DNA of 64,000 nt from Microbacterium sp. GCS4 (GCF_001262495.1 NZ_LGYE01000001.1:1116001-1180000), one strand, 5' to 3'; counted from the stretch's first letter, positions 17,161 to 26,355 are shown. Program-made: numbers and translations. The notes: generated from the sequence alone by a model not told the origin.

Positions 17161-17961
17161 TCAGTCGGATGCCGCGGCCGCGGCGTCCTCGAACTCCTCG
17201 ACCTCGCGCTCCCAGGCGTCCTTCGCGAGTCGATACCAGAGGTAGAAGGCGAAGCCGGCGAAGATCGCCCACTCGACCGCGTAGAAGACGTTGAGCCAGT
17301 TGACGGGCGACTGCTCCTCCGGGGCCGGGGAGGAGATGTCGACGAGGCCTGCCGAGGCCGAAGTGGAAGCCAGGTACGGGCGGTACACGTCCAGGTCGGC
17401 GGTGTCGTGCCAGCGGCTCAGCAGAGCGGCGGGCGACATCCTGTCCATGCGCTGCGGGTCGTCCCTCGGCGGGACGCTCGGGCCCTCGTCCGAGATGACG
17501 CGACCCGTGACGTCGACCGTCGATCCGTCGGCCTGCGCCTCGAGTTCCGCGACGGCGGCATCCGCGACCGCTCGATCGGCCGTCCACCCGATCGCGACGG
17601 CGATGGACGTACGATCGGCCACCCGAAGCTGTCCGGTGACCCAGAAGCCCTCGACATCGTCGTTGAAGCGGCTGGAGACGACGAGGAAGTCCTCGGGGAC
17701 CCACGACCCCGAGGTCTCGACACGCTGTCCGACGAGCGGCTCCGGGAGGTACTCCCCCGGTTCGACGACCTCGGCCAGGGGACGCACCTGCTCGGTCACA
17801 CCCGCGGGAGGCGGATCGGTGTCGATGGCACGCTCGAGCTGCCACTGGCCGAGCCAGGCGAACACACCGGCGACGACCAGGCACAGCACGAGCATCCCGA
17901 TCCAGCGACCGCGGAGCATGACCTCGCGCAGGGTCGGCGGGAACAGAGCGGGGGACGACAC
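17161..17961 (-). CDS. SURF1-family cytochrome oxidase biogenesis protein
   Basis: The 266-residue protein has the SURF1 layout. An N-terminal membrane helix (about 21-38) runs into the signature LGQWQLERA, a large extracytoplasmic domain follows (about 45-220), and a second helix (about 226-246) precedes a charged cytoplasmic tail. SURF1 proteins assist heme a insertion into cytochrome c oxidase. The gene follows guaB3 by 13 bases on the same strand. The assigned GTG at 17961 gives a 14-residue leader before the first helix; the ATG at residue 15 is an alternative start. Family call is firm; the start is moderate. Confidence 0.88.
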   Translation of the reverse strand: MSSPALFPPTLREVMLRGRWIGMLVLCLVVAGVFAWLGQWQLERAIDTDPPPAGVTEQVRPLAEVVEPGEYLPEPLVGQRVETSGSWVPEDFLVVSSRFNDDVEGFWVTGQLRVADRTSIAVAIGWTADRAVADAAVAELEAQADGSTVDVTGRVISDEGPSVPPRDDPQRMDRMSPAALLSRWHDTADLDVYRPYLASTSASAGLVDISSPAPEEQSPVNWLNVFYAVEWAIFAGFAFYLWYRLAKDAWEREVEEFEDAAAAASD

Positions 17962-17974
17962 GGTGATGCGGGAC

Positions 17975-19090
17975 TCAGGCCTCGTAGGGGGCGAGCACGA
18001 CCTCGACCCGCTGGAACTCCTTGAGGTCGGAGTACCCGGTGGTGGCCATCGACTTGCGCAGCGCGCCGATCAGGTTCGCAGTGCCGTCGGCGACGGGCGC
18101 GGGGCCGTAGAGGATCTCCTCGAGCGTGCCGATCCCGCCGACCTCGACGCGGCGACCGCGCGGGAGCTTCGGGTGGTGCGCCTCGGGGCCCCAGTGGAAT
18201 CCGCGTCCAGGCGCGTCGGTCGCACGCGCGAGCGCGACGCCGAGCATGACGGCATCGGCACCCATGGCCAGAGCCTTCACGATGTCGCCGGACGTGCCGA
18301 CCCCGCCGTCCGCGATGACGTGCACGTAGCGCCCACCCGACTCGTCGAGGTAGTCGCGGCGCGCGGCCGCGACATCGGACACGGCCGTCGCCATCGGCGC
18401 GTGGATGCCGAGCGTCGCACGGGTCGTCGAGGCCGCTCCGCCGCCGAAGCCCACGAGCACTCCGGCCGCGCCGGTGCGCATCAGGTGCAGGGCCGCGGTG
18501 TAGGTGGCGGCGCCACCGACGATCACCGGCACGTCGAGGTCGTAGATGAACTTCTTCAGGTTGAGGGGCTCGTCGACGCTCGAGACGTGCTCGGCCGACA
18601 CCGTGGTGCCGCGGATCACGAACAGGTCGACGCCGGCCGCGGCGACCGTGTCGTAGAACTCCTGCGTGCGCTGCGGGGTGAGCGACCCTGCGACCGTCAC
18701 CCCGGCGTCGCGGATCTCGGCGAGACGACGGGTGATGAGCTCGGGCTTGATCGGCTCGGAGTACAGCTGCTGCATGCGCACGGTCGCTCCGTCGGCATCC
18801 AGACCCGCGATCTCCGCGAGCAGGGGCTCCGGGTCCTCATAGCGGGTCCAGAGCCCTTCGAGGTCGAGCACTCCGAGGCCGCCCAGCTGACCGAGCATGA
18901 TCGCGGTCTGCGGGCTCACGACCGAGTCCATGGGTGCGCCGAGCACCGGGATGTCGAAGCCGAAGGCGTCGATCGTCCACGCGGTCGACACGTCCTCCGG
19001 GTTGCGGGTGCGCCGTGACGGCACCACCGCGATGTCGTCGAACGTGTATGCGCGACGTGCGCGCTTGCCTCGGCCGAGCTCGATCTCCAT
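17975..19090 (-). CDS. guaB3: GuaB3-type IMP dehydrogenase-related protein
   Basis: The 371-residue TIM-barrel protein is the GuaB3 paralog found next to GuaB in actinobacteria. It begins MEIELGRGKRARRAY, matching the family start, which is why the ATG at 19090 was preferred over the GTG at 19096. It lacks CBS domains. At the loop where IMP dehydrogenase has its catalytic cysteine (GPGSICTTR in the guaB product of this window), it reads GGGAASTTR, with Ser221. The classical IMPDH reaction through a cysteine-XMP adduct is therefore unlikely. It may act in another nucleotide-related reaction or as a regulator. SURF1 follows on the same transcript. Confidence 0.9.
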   Translation of the reverse strand: MEIELGRGKRARRAYTFDDIAVVPSRRTRNPEDVSTAWTIDAFGFDIPVLGAPMDSVVSPQTAIMLGQLGGLGVLDLEGLWTRYEDPEPLLAEIAGLDADGATVRMQQLYSEPIKPELITRRLAEIRDAGVTVAGSLTPQRTQEFYDTVAAAGVDLFVIRGTTVSAEHVSSVDEPLNLKKFIYDLDVPVIVGGAATYTAALHLMRTGAAGVLVGFGGGAASTTRATLGIHAPMATAVSDVAAARRDYLDESGGRYVHVIADGGVGTSGDIVKALAMGADAVMLGVALARATDAPGRGFHWGPEAHHPKLPRGRRVEVGGIGTLEEILYGPAPVADGTANLIGALRKSMATTGYSDLKEFQRVEVVLAPYEA

Positions 19091-19156
19091 GGTCACCCCC
19101 CCAGCCTACCGGGAGCGCACGCGGCGGCCGACGGGCGGGCACGCCCGAGGGAGGGA

Positions 19157-20845
19157 TCAGCGCGCACGCTGCACCCGCCTCTCGTCCCACACCGGCTCGT
19201 CGGACTCGTAGACCGCGCCGTCCGCTCCGAACACCAGGAACCTGTCGAAGCCGCGCGCGAACCAGCGGTCGTGCGTCACCGCGAGCACCGTGCCCTCGAA
19301 CCGCGCCAACGCGTCTTCCAGGGCCTCCGCCGATTCGAGATCGAGGTTGTCGGTGGGCTCGTCGAGCAGCAGCAGCGTGGCTCCCGAGAGCTCGAGCAGC
19401 AGCACCTGGAACCGCGCCTGCTGTCCGCCCGAGAGCGACTCGAAGGCCTGCTGCGCCTGGCGCACGAGCCCGTAGCGGTCGAGGGCCGAGCTCGCGGCAT
19501 CCCGCGGCATCCCGGCGCGGCGTTCGTCGCCGCGATGAAGGATCTCCAGCAGAGTGCGCCCCACGAACTCCGGATGCGCGTGCGTCTGCGCGAACAGGCC
19601 GGGAACGACCCGTGCGCCGAGCACCGCGGCCCCGGTGTGCGCGACAGGGTGCAGCTGCTCCCCCGTCGAGGTCACGTGTCCCAGGCTCGGGTCGGGGTCG
19701 GTGCCGCCGCGGGCGAGCAGCCGAAGGAAGTGCGACTTGCCCGAGCCGTTCGAGCCGAGCACGGCGACACGGTCCCCGTACCAGACCTCCGCATCGAACG
19801 GACGCATGAGCCCCGTGAGCTCCAGCCGTTCGGCGACGACCGCGCGCTTGCCCGTGCGCGCGCCGCGCAGCCTCATGTCGAAGTCCTGCGCGGGCGGACG
19901 CTCCTGCGGCGGCCCGGCGTCCTCGAAACGGCGCAGGCGAGTCTGGGCGGCCTGATAGCGCGAGGCGAAGCCGTCGTTCGCCGAGGCCTTGACCTTGAGG
20001 GTGGCGACGAGCACGAGCAGCTTCTCGTGCTGCTCATCCCAGCGCCGCCGCAACTCGTCGAGCCGGTCCATGCGGTCGCTCCGTGCCTGGTGGTACGTGG
20101 CGAAGCCGCCGCCGTGCACCCAGGCGGTGGAACCGGCCCCACCCGGTTCGAGCGTCACCAGGCGGTCGGCGGCCCTGGCCAGCAGTTCACGGTCGTGGGA
20201 GACGAGGAGCACGGTCTTCGGCGTCTGCCGCAGCTGCTCCTCGAGCCAGCGCTTGGTCGGCACGTCGAGGTAGTTGTCCGGCTCGTCGAGCAGGAGCACC
20301 TCGTCGGGCCCCCTCAGCAGGGCTTCGAGCGCGAGCCGCTTCTGCTCCCCGCCTGACAGCGAGGTGAGCTCGCGGTAGCGGGCGCGTTCGAAGGGCACGC
20401 CGAGCGCCGCGACCGTGCACTGATCCCACACCGTCTCGTGCTCGTACCCGCCGGCATCCGCGTACTCGGCGATCGCTGTGGCGTACGCCATCTGGGTGTC
20501 GTGCTCGTCTCGGTCGATCAGGGCGTTCTCCGCCGCATCGAGCGCCTCGGCCGCCTGACGGATCCGGGCGGGCGCCACGCGCACGAGCAGTTCGTGCACC
20601 GTCTGGCCGGCCTCTCCGTGGCCGACGAACTGATCCATGACTCCGAGCCCGCCGTCTATCGTCACGACCCCGGCATCCGCCGTCAGGTCGCCGCGGATGA
20701 TGCGCAGCAGCGTGGTCTTGCCGGCTCCGTTGGGGCCGATGAGCGCGCTCGTGGACCCGGAGCCGACGCGGAACGTCGCCTCGTCGAGCAGCGGTCTGCC
20801 GTCGGGAAGGGTCAGCGAGACCCCTGTGACATCGATGTATCCCAC
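19157..20845 (-). CDS. ABC-F family ATP-binding protein
   Basis: The 562-residue protein has two ABC ATPase domains and no membrane segment, the ABC-F pattern. Domain one shows GPNGAGKTT (37-45), LSGGEQKR and LLLDEPDNYLD; domain two shows GSNGSGKSH, LSGGQQAR and LLLDEPTDNLDL. A charged linker rich in Arg, Glu and Lys joins them, as in ribosome-acting ABC-F proteins. Such proteins bind the ribosomal E site and tune translation or protect against antibiotics; which role applies here is not readable. It is preceded by a monocistronic gap and followed, after 66 bases, by guaB3. The serine-to-histidine change after the second GKS is a minor oddity. Confidence 0.93.
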   Translation of the reverse strand: MGYIDVTGVSLTLPDGRPLLDEATFRVGSGSTSALIGPNGAGKTTLLRIIRGDLTADAGVVTIDGGLGVMDQFVGHGEAGQTVHELLVRVAPARIRQAAEALDAAENALIDRDEHDTQMAYATAIAEYADAGGYEHETVWDQCTVAALGVPFERARYRELTSLSGGEQKRLALEALLRGPDEVLLLDEPDNYLDVPTKRWLEEQLRQTPKTVLLVSHDRELLARAADRLVTLEPGGAGSTAWVHGGGFATYHQARSDRMDRLDELRRRWDEQHEKLLVLVATLKVKASANDGFASRYQAAQTRLRRFEDAGPPQERPPAQDFDMRLRGARTGKRAVVAERLELTGLMRPFDAEVWYGDRVAVLGSNGSGKSHFLRLLARGGTDPDPSLGHVTSTGEQLHPVAHTGAAVLGARVVPGLFAQTHAHPEFVGRTLLEILHRGDERRAGMPRDAASSALDRYGLVRQAQQAFESLSGGQQARFQVLLLELSGATLLLLDEPTDNLDLESAEALEDALARFEGTVLAVTHDRWFARGFDRFLVFGADGAVYESDEPVWDERRVQRAR

Positions 20846-20912
20846 CTGCGTGGCCGTCCTTCCGCCCGCATGGCGAGCCGACCAGGCTATCAGGACTCCG
20901 ACGCAGCGACGT

Positions 20913-22694
20913 TCACCGTCCGGCCGAGACCGCCTGCAGAGCCTCGGTGCGCGGTGCGGTCGGCAGGAACATCCGGAACTCGGTGCCCACGCCCTCCTTG
21001 CTCGTGACGTCCATGGTGCCGCCGTGCGCGAGCACGATCGCCCGGGTGATCGTCAGCCCGAGGCCGACCCCGGGCACCGCGTTGCGGGTCGCGGTCGACG
21101 CGCGGAAGAAGCGGGTGAACAGCATCCCCTGCTCGTCCTCCGGGATGCCGAGGCCCGTGTCCCGCACCGAGAGCTCAATGCCGCCGTCGTGCGCACGCAC
21201 CGCCGCCGTGACGCGCCCACCGGACGGTGTGAACTTGATCGCGTTCGAGAGTAGGTTGTCGAGCGCCTGACCGATCCGGCCCGGATCCGCGGCCATGCGC
21301 ACGGGTGTCTCGGGCACCTCGGCCACGAGGTCGATGCCCTCGCGCTGCGCATGCGGCCCCGAGGAGGCGACCGCACTCCGCACGAGCTCGCCGAGTTCGA
21401 CGTCCTGACGCTCGAGCGGGAACCGCCCCGATTCGACCTGGGCTGTGAAGAGGAGGTCTCCCACAAGCGTGAGCAACCGTTGCGCGTTGCGCTCGATGAT
21501 GCCGACGAAGTCCTGCTGCTCCTCGGTCAGAGGCTGCGCGGGGTCGTTCTGCAGAAGATCGAGGAACCCGATGATCGCGCTGAGGGGCGTGCGCAGCTCG
21601 TGCGAGATCATGCCGACGAACTCGTCCTTCATGCGCGCCACTTCGACCGCCCTGGTCTCGTCGGTGAGCACGAGCAGGTAGCCGCGCGTCTCACCATCGG
21701 CGTCCTTCCGCGGGCTGACGGTCACGCGTGCGGGGACGACCGTGCCGCCCGCGGTCGTGACGTCGATGTCGCCCTCCACCGTGCGCTCGGCGTCGGCCCG
21801 GGCGAACAGCGCACGGATGCCGGAGGGCAGATCGGCGTCCGCGGACGCGCACGGCGCATCGCCGACCAGCTGCGAGAGCGCGGACACGGAGAAGAAGCGG
21901 TCGATCCTGATGTCGTCGAGTGCCTCTCGGACCGACAGCCCGAGCAGGCGCTCCGACCCGGGGTTCCATTCCGTGATGGTCCCCTCGCGATCCACGGCGA
22001 TCACGGCCTGCACGGTGATGGAGGCCCACAGGCTCTGGAACGAGTCGAGGAGCAGACGGTACTCGCGTTCCTTGTCGGTGAGCTGCGCCACCATCGCCAC
22101 GTTTTCCGCCAGGGCCGACGTGCGATCGGCGACCAGCCGCTCGGCCTGCTCCGCACGGACGCGCTGCTGACGCGACAGCTCGTTCACGACGGCCGCCAAT
22201 GCGGAGAACACGAGGGGGCCGATGACGCCGCGCAGCAGCTCGACGGAGGTGTCCGGCGGCTCGGTGAGGTACGGCATGAGGAGGGCGATCGAGGTGAGCG
22301 CCCCGACGGCGAACACGTAGCGGATGCCGGGAGCCGCCGCGATCCACACCACAGGGAGCAGGACGAGCGACGTGAACACCGACGTGGCGCCGCCGGTGCC
22401 CGCACGGAAGAGCCCGAGGCCGATGATGTCGATCATCGGGATCATGAGCACGATCCACCCGTCGTACACGCGCCGCGCCGTCAGGAATCCCGCCTGCAAC
22501 GTGGCGAACAGCACGAGCGACACGCCGGCGAGGGCGGCGTCGGCGTTCGTGAAGGGCAGATCGGCGATCACCCAGGTCGCAGTCACCGCGAGAGCCGCGG
22601 CGATCGCGGTCGGCGCCTGCTTGATCAGGGGGCTGGGGTCGGTGAAGATCGCGTACCAGCCGATCTCGGCCCGGCGCAGCGGCGTCCCGTTCAT
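20913..22694 (-). CDS. Membrane PAS sensor histidine kinase
   Basis: The 593-residue protein has about six N-terminal membrane helices (roughly 27-172), a short coiled-coil (about 173-210), a PAS domain (about 215-345), then HisKA with phospho-acceptor His365 in MISHELRTPLSA. The ATPase domain shows the N-box around Asn480/Asn484, DTGLGIP (512-518) and GVGLGL (542-547). It is the last gene of a seven-gene operon, and its start overlaps the stop of the lone receiver at 22691-23038 by four bases, making that receiver its obvious partner. The signal is unknown; the membrane module resembles no ligand domain I can name. It probably controls the glycosyltransferase and deacetylase encoded upstream. 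Confidence 0.93.
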   Translation of the reverse strand: MNGTPLRRAEIGWYAIFTDPSPLIKQAPTAIAAALAVTATWVIADLPFTNADAALAGVSLVLFATLQAGFLTARRVYDGWIVLMIPMIDIIGLGLFRAGTGGATSVFTSLVLLPVVWIAAAPGIRYVFAVGALTSIALLMPYLTEPPDTSVELLRGVIGPLVFSALAAVVNELSRQQRVRAEQAERLVADRTSALAENVAMVAQLTDKEREYRLLLDSFQSLWASITVQAVIAVDREGTITEWNPGSERLLGLSVREALDDIRIDRFFSVSALSQLVGDAPCASADADLPSGIRALFARADAERTVEGDIDVTTAGGTVVPARVTVSPRKDADGETRGYLLVLTDETRAVEVARMKDEFVGMISHELRTPLSAIIGFLDLLQNDPAQPLTEEQQDFVGIIERNAQRLLTLVGDLLFTAQVESGRFPLERQDVELGELVRSAVASSGPHAQREGIDLVAEVPETPVRMAADPGRIGQALDNLLSNAIKFTPSGGRVTAAVRAHDGGIELSVRDTGLGIPEDEQGMLFTRFFRASTATRNAVPGVGLGLTITRAIVLAHGGTMDVTSKEGVGTEFRMFLPTAPRTEALQAVSAGR

Positions 22695-23038
22695 CGCGCG
22701 ACGCCCCGGAGCAGGGTGCGCAGTTCGGCGCCCCTGGTCGGCTTGGGGAGCGCGGCGTCCGCATCCGGGTACTCGGCCGTGTCCAGGACGGAGCTGACGA
22801 TCACGAAGCAGTCCGGGAATCGGCGCCGCACGAGACGCACGCATTCCTCGCCGCTGATGCCGGGAAGCAGCAGGTCGATCACCGCGACCGTCGGCGATAT
22901 GTCCTCGAACGCCGCCACCGCGGTCTCGGTGTTCACGGCCGCGAACACCTCGAACCCCTCCCGTTCCAGGTGCCGGGTGAGCAGCGTGATCTGATCCGCG
23001 CTGTCCTCGACCACGAGGGCCAGCGGCCGGATGCTCAT
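22691..23038 (-). CDS. Single-domain response regulator
   Basis: The 115-residue protein is a bare receiver domain with no output domain. Conserved residues are Glu11-Asp12 in VVEDS, phospho-acceptor Asp55 in VAVIDLLLPG, Ser82/Ser83 and Lys99 in LPKP. Both ends overlap its neighbours by four bases: the small membrane protein upstream and the histidine kinase downstream. Lone receivers act by protein-protein contact or as phosphorelay intermediates. The operon encodes a second receiver, on the PIG-L fusion, so phosphate from the kinase could reach either one. Confidence 0.92.
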   Translation of the reverse strand: MSIRPLALVVEDSADQITLLTRHLEREGFEVFAAVNTETAVAAFEDISPTVAVIDLLLPGISGEECVRLVRRRFPDCFVIVSSVLDTAEYPDADAALPKPTRGAELRTLLRGVAR

Positions 23039-23178
23039 CGGAGCAGCATCTCTCGCACGACCACGATCACGATCACGACGGCGAGCGACAGCAGCGCCTG
23101 CGGGATCAGCCGCTTCTCGCGGCGGGCGTCGGCGACGATCTCGGCCTCTTCGGTGTTCTGCGGGGATGCATCGGTCAT
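23035..23178 (-). CDS. Tiny single-span membrane protein
   Basis: A 47-residue protein is encoded between the glycosyltransferase and the lone receiver. It has an acidic-then-basic N-terminal half (TEEAEIVADARREKRL) and one hydrophobic helix (about 26-44, ending REMLLR). The ATG at 23178 overlaps the glycosyltransferase stop, and its own stop overlaps the receiver start, each by four bases. This arrangement makes it very likely a translated gene rather than a gap. No family is recognised. By analogy with other synthase operons it may be an accessory subunit of the membrane glycosyltransferase, which is inference. Confidence 0.75.
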   Translation of the reverse strand: MTDASPQNTEEAEIVADARREKRLIPQALLSLAVVIVIVVVREMLLR

Positions 23179-24662
23179 GAGTCGACCCGTCCGATCTTCT
23201 CGGTCTTGATCCAGGCGGCGTCCGCGCGGCGCCACTCCTTGATGTAGGAGTCCACGGTGATCGCGCACAGCAAAGAGCCGTAGCCGCACACGTACAGCAG
23301 GAGTCCCGCGAAGAAGCGTCCGCCCGGGAGCGGCTCCACCGCGCGCGCGAGCCAGATGCCGAGCATCGAGATCGGACCCCACAGGTAGAAGACCACGGCC
23401 CAGATCAGCAGGCTGTGATCCGTCACGGGGAGGCCGAGGGCACGCAGCGTGCTCTCGAACAGCCAGGGGAACAGGGCGAACGCCATGAGGATCAGCGCGC
23501 CGAGCCCGGGGAACATGATCGCCTCGCGCCAGGACTGCCGCCCGATCCTCGGATCCAGCTGCACCGAGTACAGCATGGAGAAGATGTAGATGCAGGCGGC
23601 GGCGATCCACATGAAGCGGAAGACGAACTCGGCGATGTCGCTGTGCAGCAGGAGGAGCGCGAGCAGCCCCACTGCGGCGAGGAGCATGAACGCCGGCAGC
23701 AGCAGGATCGTGAACCAGGCGAGGCCGAAAGCGAAGCTCCCGAGGTTGTGCTCCGTGCTCGGACGGAACCAGAGCCTCTTGTAGATCGAGGTGAGCTGCA
23801 CGTTGCCGCGCGCCCAGCGCAGGCGCTGCTTCCACAGCGCGTCGATCGTGCGGGGCTCTTCGGCCAGCACCACCGCGTGCGGTTCGAACACCATGCGCCG
23901 TCCGTGGAGCTGGCCTTCGAACGTGGTCATGGTGTCCTCGGCGAGCGTGCCCGTGGGGATCCGCCCTCCGATCGCCTCCAGGTTCGCGCGGGAGTGCAGT
24001 TGCGCGCCGCCCGCGAGGCACGCGATGGCGCCGCCCACGTTCTGCGTGCGGCGCGCCGACAGCTGCCCGATCACGTACTCGATGGCGATGAAGCGGGTGA
24101 GGTAGTTGCGATCCCGACTGCCCTCGGCGATGTACGCCGTCACGGCCCCGACCTTGTCGTCGGCGAGGTGCCGGCTGAGCTTGCGCAGCGAGTCGCGCGC
24201 GAAGATCACGTCCGCGTCCATGATGAGCACGGACTCGGTCCACTCGTCCGCGAGCACGATGTCGAGACCGTGGTTGAGCGTGTGCGCCTTGCCCTGCCCG
24301 CCCTGCTCGCGTCGCAGGTGCACGACCCGGCCCGGATGCGCTGCGGCCTTCGAGGCGACCACGTCGGGGGTGTCGTCGGTGGAGGCGTCGTCGATCACGA
24401 AGACCCGCAGGCGGTCGGCGGGGTATTCGAGCTGCAGCAGCCTCTCGATCGCGGGCCCGATCACGCGCCCCTCGTTCCACGCCGGGATCAGCACCGCGAT
24501 CCGCGGGTGGTACGGCGCGGCCTTGTCGTAGTGGTTGCGGAAGGCGTGCAGGGGCAGCGCGAGGAACTGCAGCCCCGTGTTGACCACGGGCAGCGTGCCG
24601 ATCAGCACGCAGAGCAGCAGGACGATGACCACCACCGTCTCGAGCCAGGTGAGTTCGGGCAT
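23175..24662 (-). CDS. Processive family 2 membrane glycosyltransferase
   Basis: The 495-residue protein has the layout of cellulose, hyaluronan and poly-GlcNAc synthases. One N-terminal helix (about 8-28) precedes a GT2 catalytic domain with AWNEG, DDAS (Asp91/92), the DAD metal site (149-151), TLAEDT (Glu242-Asp243) and QRLRW (279-283). Four to five C-terminal helices follow. The Q-x-x-R-W motif indicates a processive, polymer-making enzyme that also exports its chain. The ATG at 24662 overlaps the PHP gene stop by one base; a longer in-frame reading upstream runs through other genes and was rejected. The product is unknown; the linked PIG-L deacetylase suggests an N-acetylhexosamine polymer or glycolipid. 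Confidence 0.92.
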   Translation of the reverse strand: MPELTWLETVVVIVLLLCVLIGTLPVVNTGLQFLALPLHAFRNHYDKAAPYHPRIAVLIPAWNEGRVIGPAIERLLQLEYPADRLRVFVIDDASTDDTPDVVASKAAAHPGRVVHLRREQGGQGKAHTLNHGLDIVLADEWTESVLIMDADVIFARDSLRKLSRHLADDKVGAVTAYIAEGSRDRNYLTRFIAIEYVIGQLSARRTQNVGGAIACLAGGAQLHSRANLEAIGGRIPTGTLAEDTMTTFEGQLHGRRMVFEPHAVVLAEEPRTIDALWKQRLRWARGNVQLTSIYKRLWFRPSTEHNLGSFAFGLAWFTILLLPAFMLLAAVGLLALLLLHSDIAEFVFRFMWIAAACIYIFSMLYSVQLDPRIGRQSWREAIMFPGLGALILMAFALFPWLFESTLRALGLPVTDHSLLIWAVVFYLWGPISMLGIWLARAVEPLPGGRFFAGLLLYVCGYGSLLCAITVDSYIKEWRRADAAWIKTEKIGRVDS

Positions 24663-25369
24663 CAGGCGTCCTCGTTCAGCAGTGCGGCGACGCGCTCGTA
24701 GCGGCCGACCTCGGCCGCCTCGTGGCTGTCGGTGGAGGCGACGATCACCGCCCCCGCGGCGCGCAGCGCGTCGAGCAGGGGCCGACCGGGGCATCCCCAC
24801 TTCTCGTTGACCTCGACATGGGTGTCGGTGGCGACGGCGGTGCGCGCCCAGGCGTCGATGCGCTCGGCTCCGAGGTCGTCTTCGGAGAGACCGATCTTGG
24901 GGAGGATCGAGAAGCAGTGCGCGAGCTGGTTGCCCGGATGCCGGTGCATGGCCGCGACCAGGGCGGAGACCAGCTGGTCGAGCACGTCGGATGACGCCCA
25001 GCCGGCGGCTATCCGCTCGCGGACGGCCGTCGGTCCCAGGGGACCGTCGTCGCCGGGGAACTGGTGGTCGGCGATCAGGATGCGGTCGATGCCCGACGGG
25101 AGGTCGGGGATGTCGAGGGTGCCCGCGGCGTCGAGGATCTTGGCCTCCACTCCGGTCAGCACGGTCAGCCCCTCCGGCACGCGCAGTGCGCGGACTGCGT
25201 CGAGGTATTCGGGCACCCACGTCGTGTCGCGTCGCACGTGGTCGACGAGGCGAAGCGTCTCGAGGCCCCGTCGCTCGGCGGCGGCGACGTTCTCCTCGAG
25301 CGTGGCGACGGCGTCGTCCGAGAACGTGGAGTGCACGTGGTGGTCGCCGCGCAGCGCGGGATGGCTCAC
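24662..25369 (-). CDS. PHP-domain metal-dependent phosphoesterase
   Basis: The 235-residue protein belongs to the PHP superfamily. The first metal-binding motif is DHHVHSTFSDDAV (residues 9-21), the second a Glu near EAKILDAAG, and the last STDSHEA near the C-terminus. PHP enzymes hydrolyse phosphate esters such as histidinol phosphate or act as bacterial protein tyrosine phosphatases of the CpsB/YwqE type, which regulate capsule synthesis. That parallel fits its place just before a polymerising glycosyltransferase, but is inference. The GTG start at 25369 overlaps the ATP-grasp stop by four bases, and its stop overlaps the glycosyltransferase start by one. Confidence 0.88.
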   Translation of the reverse strand: MSHPALRGDHHVHSTFSDDAVATLEENVAAAERRGLETLRLVDHVRRDTTWVPEYLDAVRALRVPEGLTVLTGVEAKILDAAGTLDIPDLPSGIDRILIADHQFPGDDGPLGPTAVRERIAAGWASSDVLDQLVSALVAAMHRHPGNQLAHCFSILPKIGLSEDDLGAERIDAWARTAVATDTHVEVNEKWGCPGRPLLDALRAAGAVIVASTDSHEAAEVGRYERVAALLNEDA

Positions 25370-26355
25370 AGCTCCTCCTGGTGGCCGGCGTGCGCGGAGA
25401 CGAGCACCTCGTCGACCTCGACGATGATGTCCTCGAGGAACCGCACCGAGGCGATCTCTCGGAACGGGATCGCGGCGGGCAGTTCGGCGCCGAGGAAGAG
25501 GTCGGCGACGAGCGAGGGGATGTCGACGCCGGCGGCGATCGTGAGCGGGAGCGCTCCCGGGAAGCGCGGATTGACTTCCAGCAGCATTGCGCGCCCCGCG
25601 CGGTCGCGCCGGAGCTGCACGTTCGCGACGCCGACCAGGCCGATCGCCTCGGCGATGGCCGTCGCCGTCTCGATGAGCTCGGGGTCGTGCACCGTGCGAC
25701 CGGCGATCGCGACGCCGGAATCGACCCGCGCACGCGTGCGAGGGACCGCCGCCACGACGTGGCCGGCGGCGTCGGCGATCACGTCGACGGAGTACTCCTC
25801 GCCCGGCAGGAACTCCTGGACGATCAGCCCTTCATCGGTCGGCAGCGCCTCCAGCGCCGCCCGGTCGGGAACCAGCCGGATGCCGCGACTGCCGGCGCCC
25901 TGACGGGGCTTGGCGAACACGGGAAAGCCCCAGTCGACGGCGAGCGCATCCGGCCCGGCGAGGAGCGTCCGCGGGCTGCGGCCGGTCGCGTCGCAGCGCT
26001 CGGCGAGCAGGAGCTTGTCGAGGGCGGTGGTCAGGGTGTCTTCCGACGGGGCCGCGAGCACGGCGGGGGCGAGCTCGTCGCGGCGTCCGGCGAGCGCGAC
26101 GAGCTCGACGTCGACCGTCGAGATCACGAGGTCGAGCGCATCCTCGGCCACCATGCGCGCGATCGCCGGCACGAAGTCGGCGTCGCGCCCCGGAGGCACC
26201 AGGCGTCGCTGCGCCGGCGGGACGAGGTAGATGCCGCTCGCCCAGCCGTCCATGTCGGCGGCGAAGACCGTGAGCTCGGGTCGGCGCAGGAGCGAGCGGA
26301 TCACCGCGACTCCCGCCGGACCACCCGCACCGGTCACGAGGACGCGTGCAGTCAT
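25366..26355 (-). CDS. ATP-grasp carboxylate-amine ligase-like protein
   Basis: The 329-residue protein has an N-terminal dinucleotide-like fold (VLVTGAGGPAG, 5-15) and an ATP-grasp domain (about 110-310). The ATP-grasp signatures are FAKPRQGAGSRGIR, LIVQEFLPGEEYSVDV and LLEVNPRFPGA. It resembles the carbamoyl-phosphate-synthase-like or PylC-like branch. Such enzymes join a carboxylate to an amine through an acylphosphate. The likely role in this operon is to modify a sugar amine or lipid made or exposed by the neighbouring PIG-L deacetylase and glycosyltransferase, which is inference. Overlaps of one base (upstream) and four bases (downstream) couple it to both neighbours. Confidence 0.87.
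   Translation of the reverse strand: MTARVLVTGAGGPAGVAVIRSLLRRPELTVFAADMDGWASGIYLVPPAQRRLVPPGRDADFVPAIARMVAEDALDLVISTVDVELVALAGRRDELAPAVLAAPSEDTLTTALDKLLLAERCDATGRSPRTLLAGPDALAVDWGFPVFAKPRQGAGSRGIRLVPDRAALEALPTDEGLIVQEFLPGEEYSVDVIADAAGHVVAAVPRTRARVDSGVAIAGRTVHDPELIETATAIAEAIGLVGVANVQLRRDRAGRAMLLEVNPRFPGALPLTIAAGVDIPSLVADLFLGAELPAAIPFREIASVRFLEDIIVEVDEVLVSAHAGHQEEL

Noticed and set aside
24663..25733. Upstream extension of the glycosyltransferase
   Set aside because: The extension overlaps PHP and ATP-grasp genes in another frame and is Arg/Ser/Pro-rich; the family start is at 24662.
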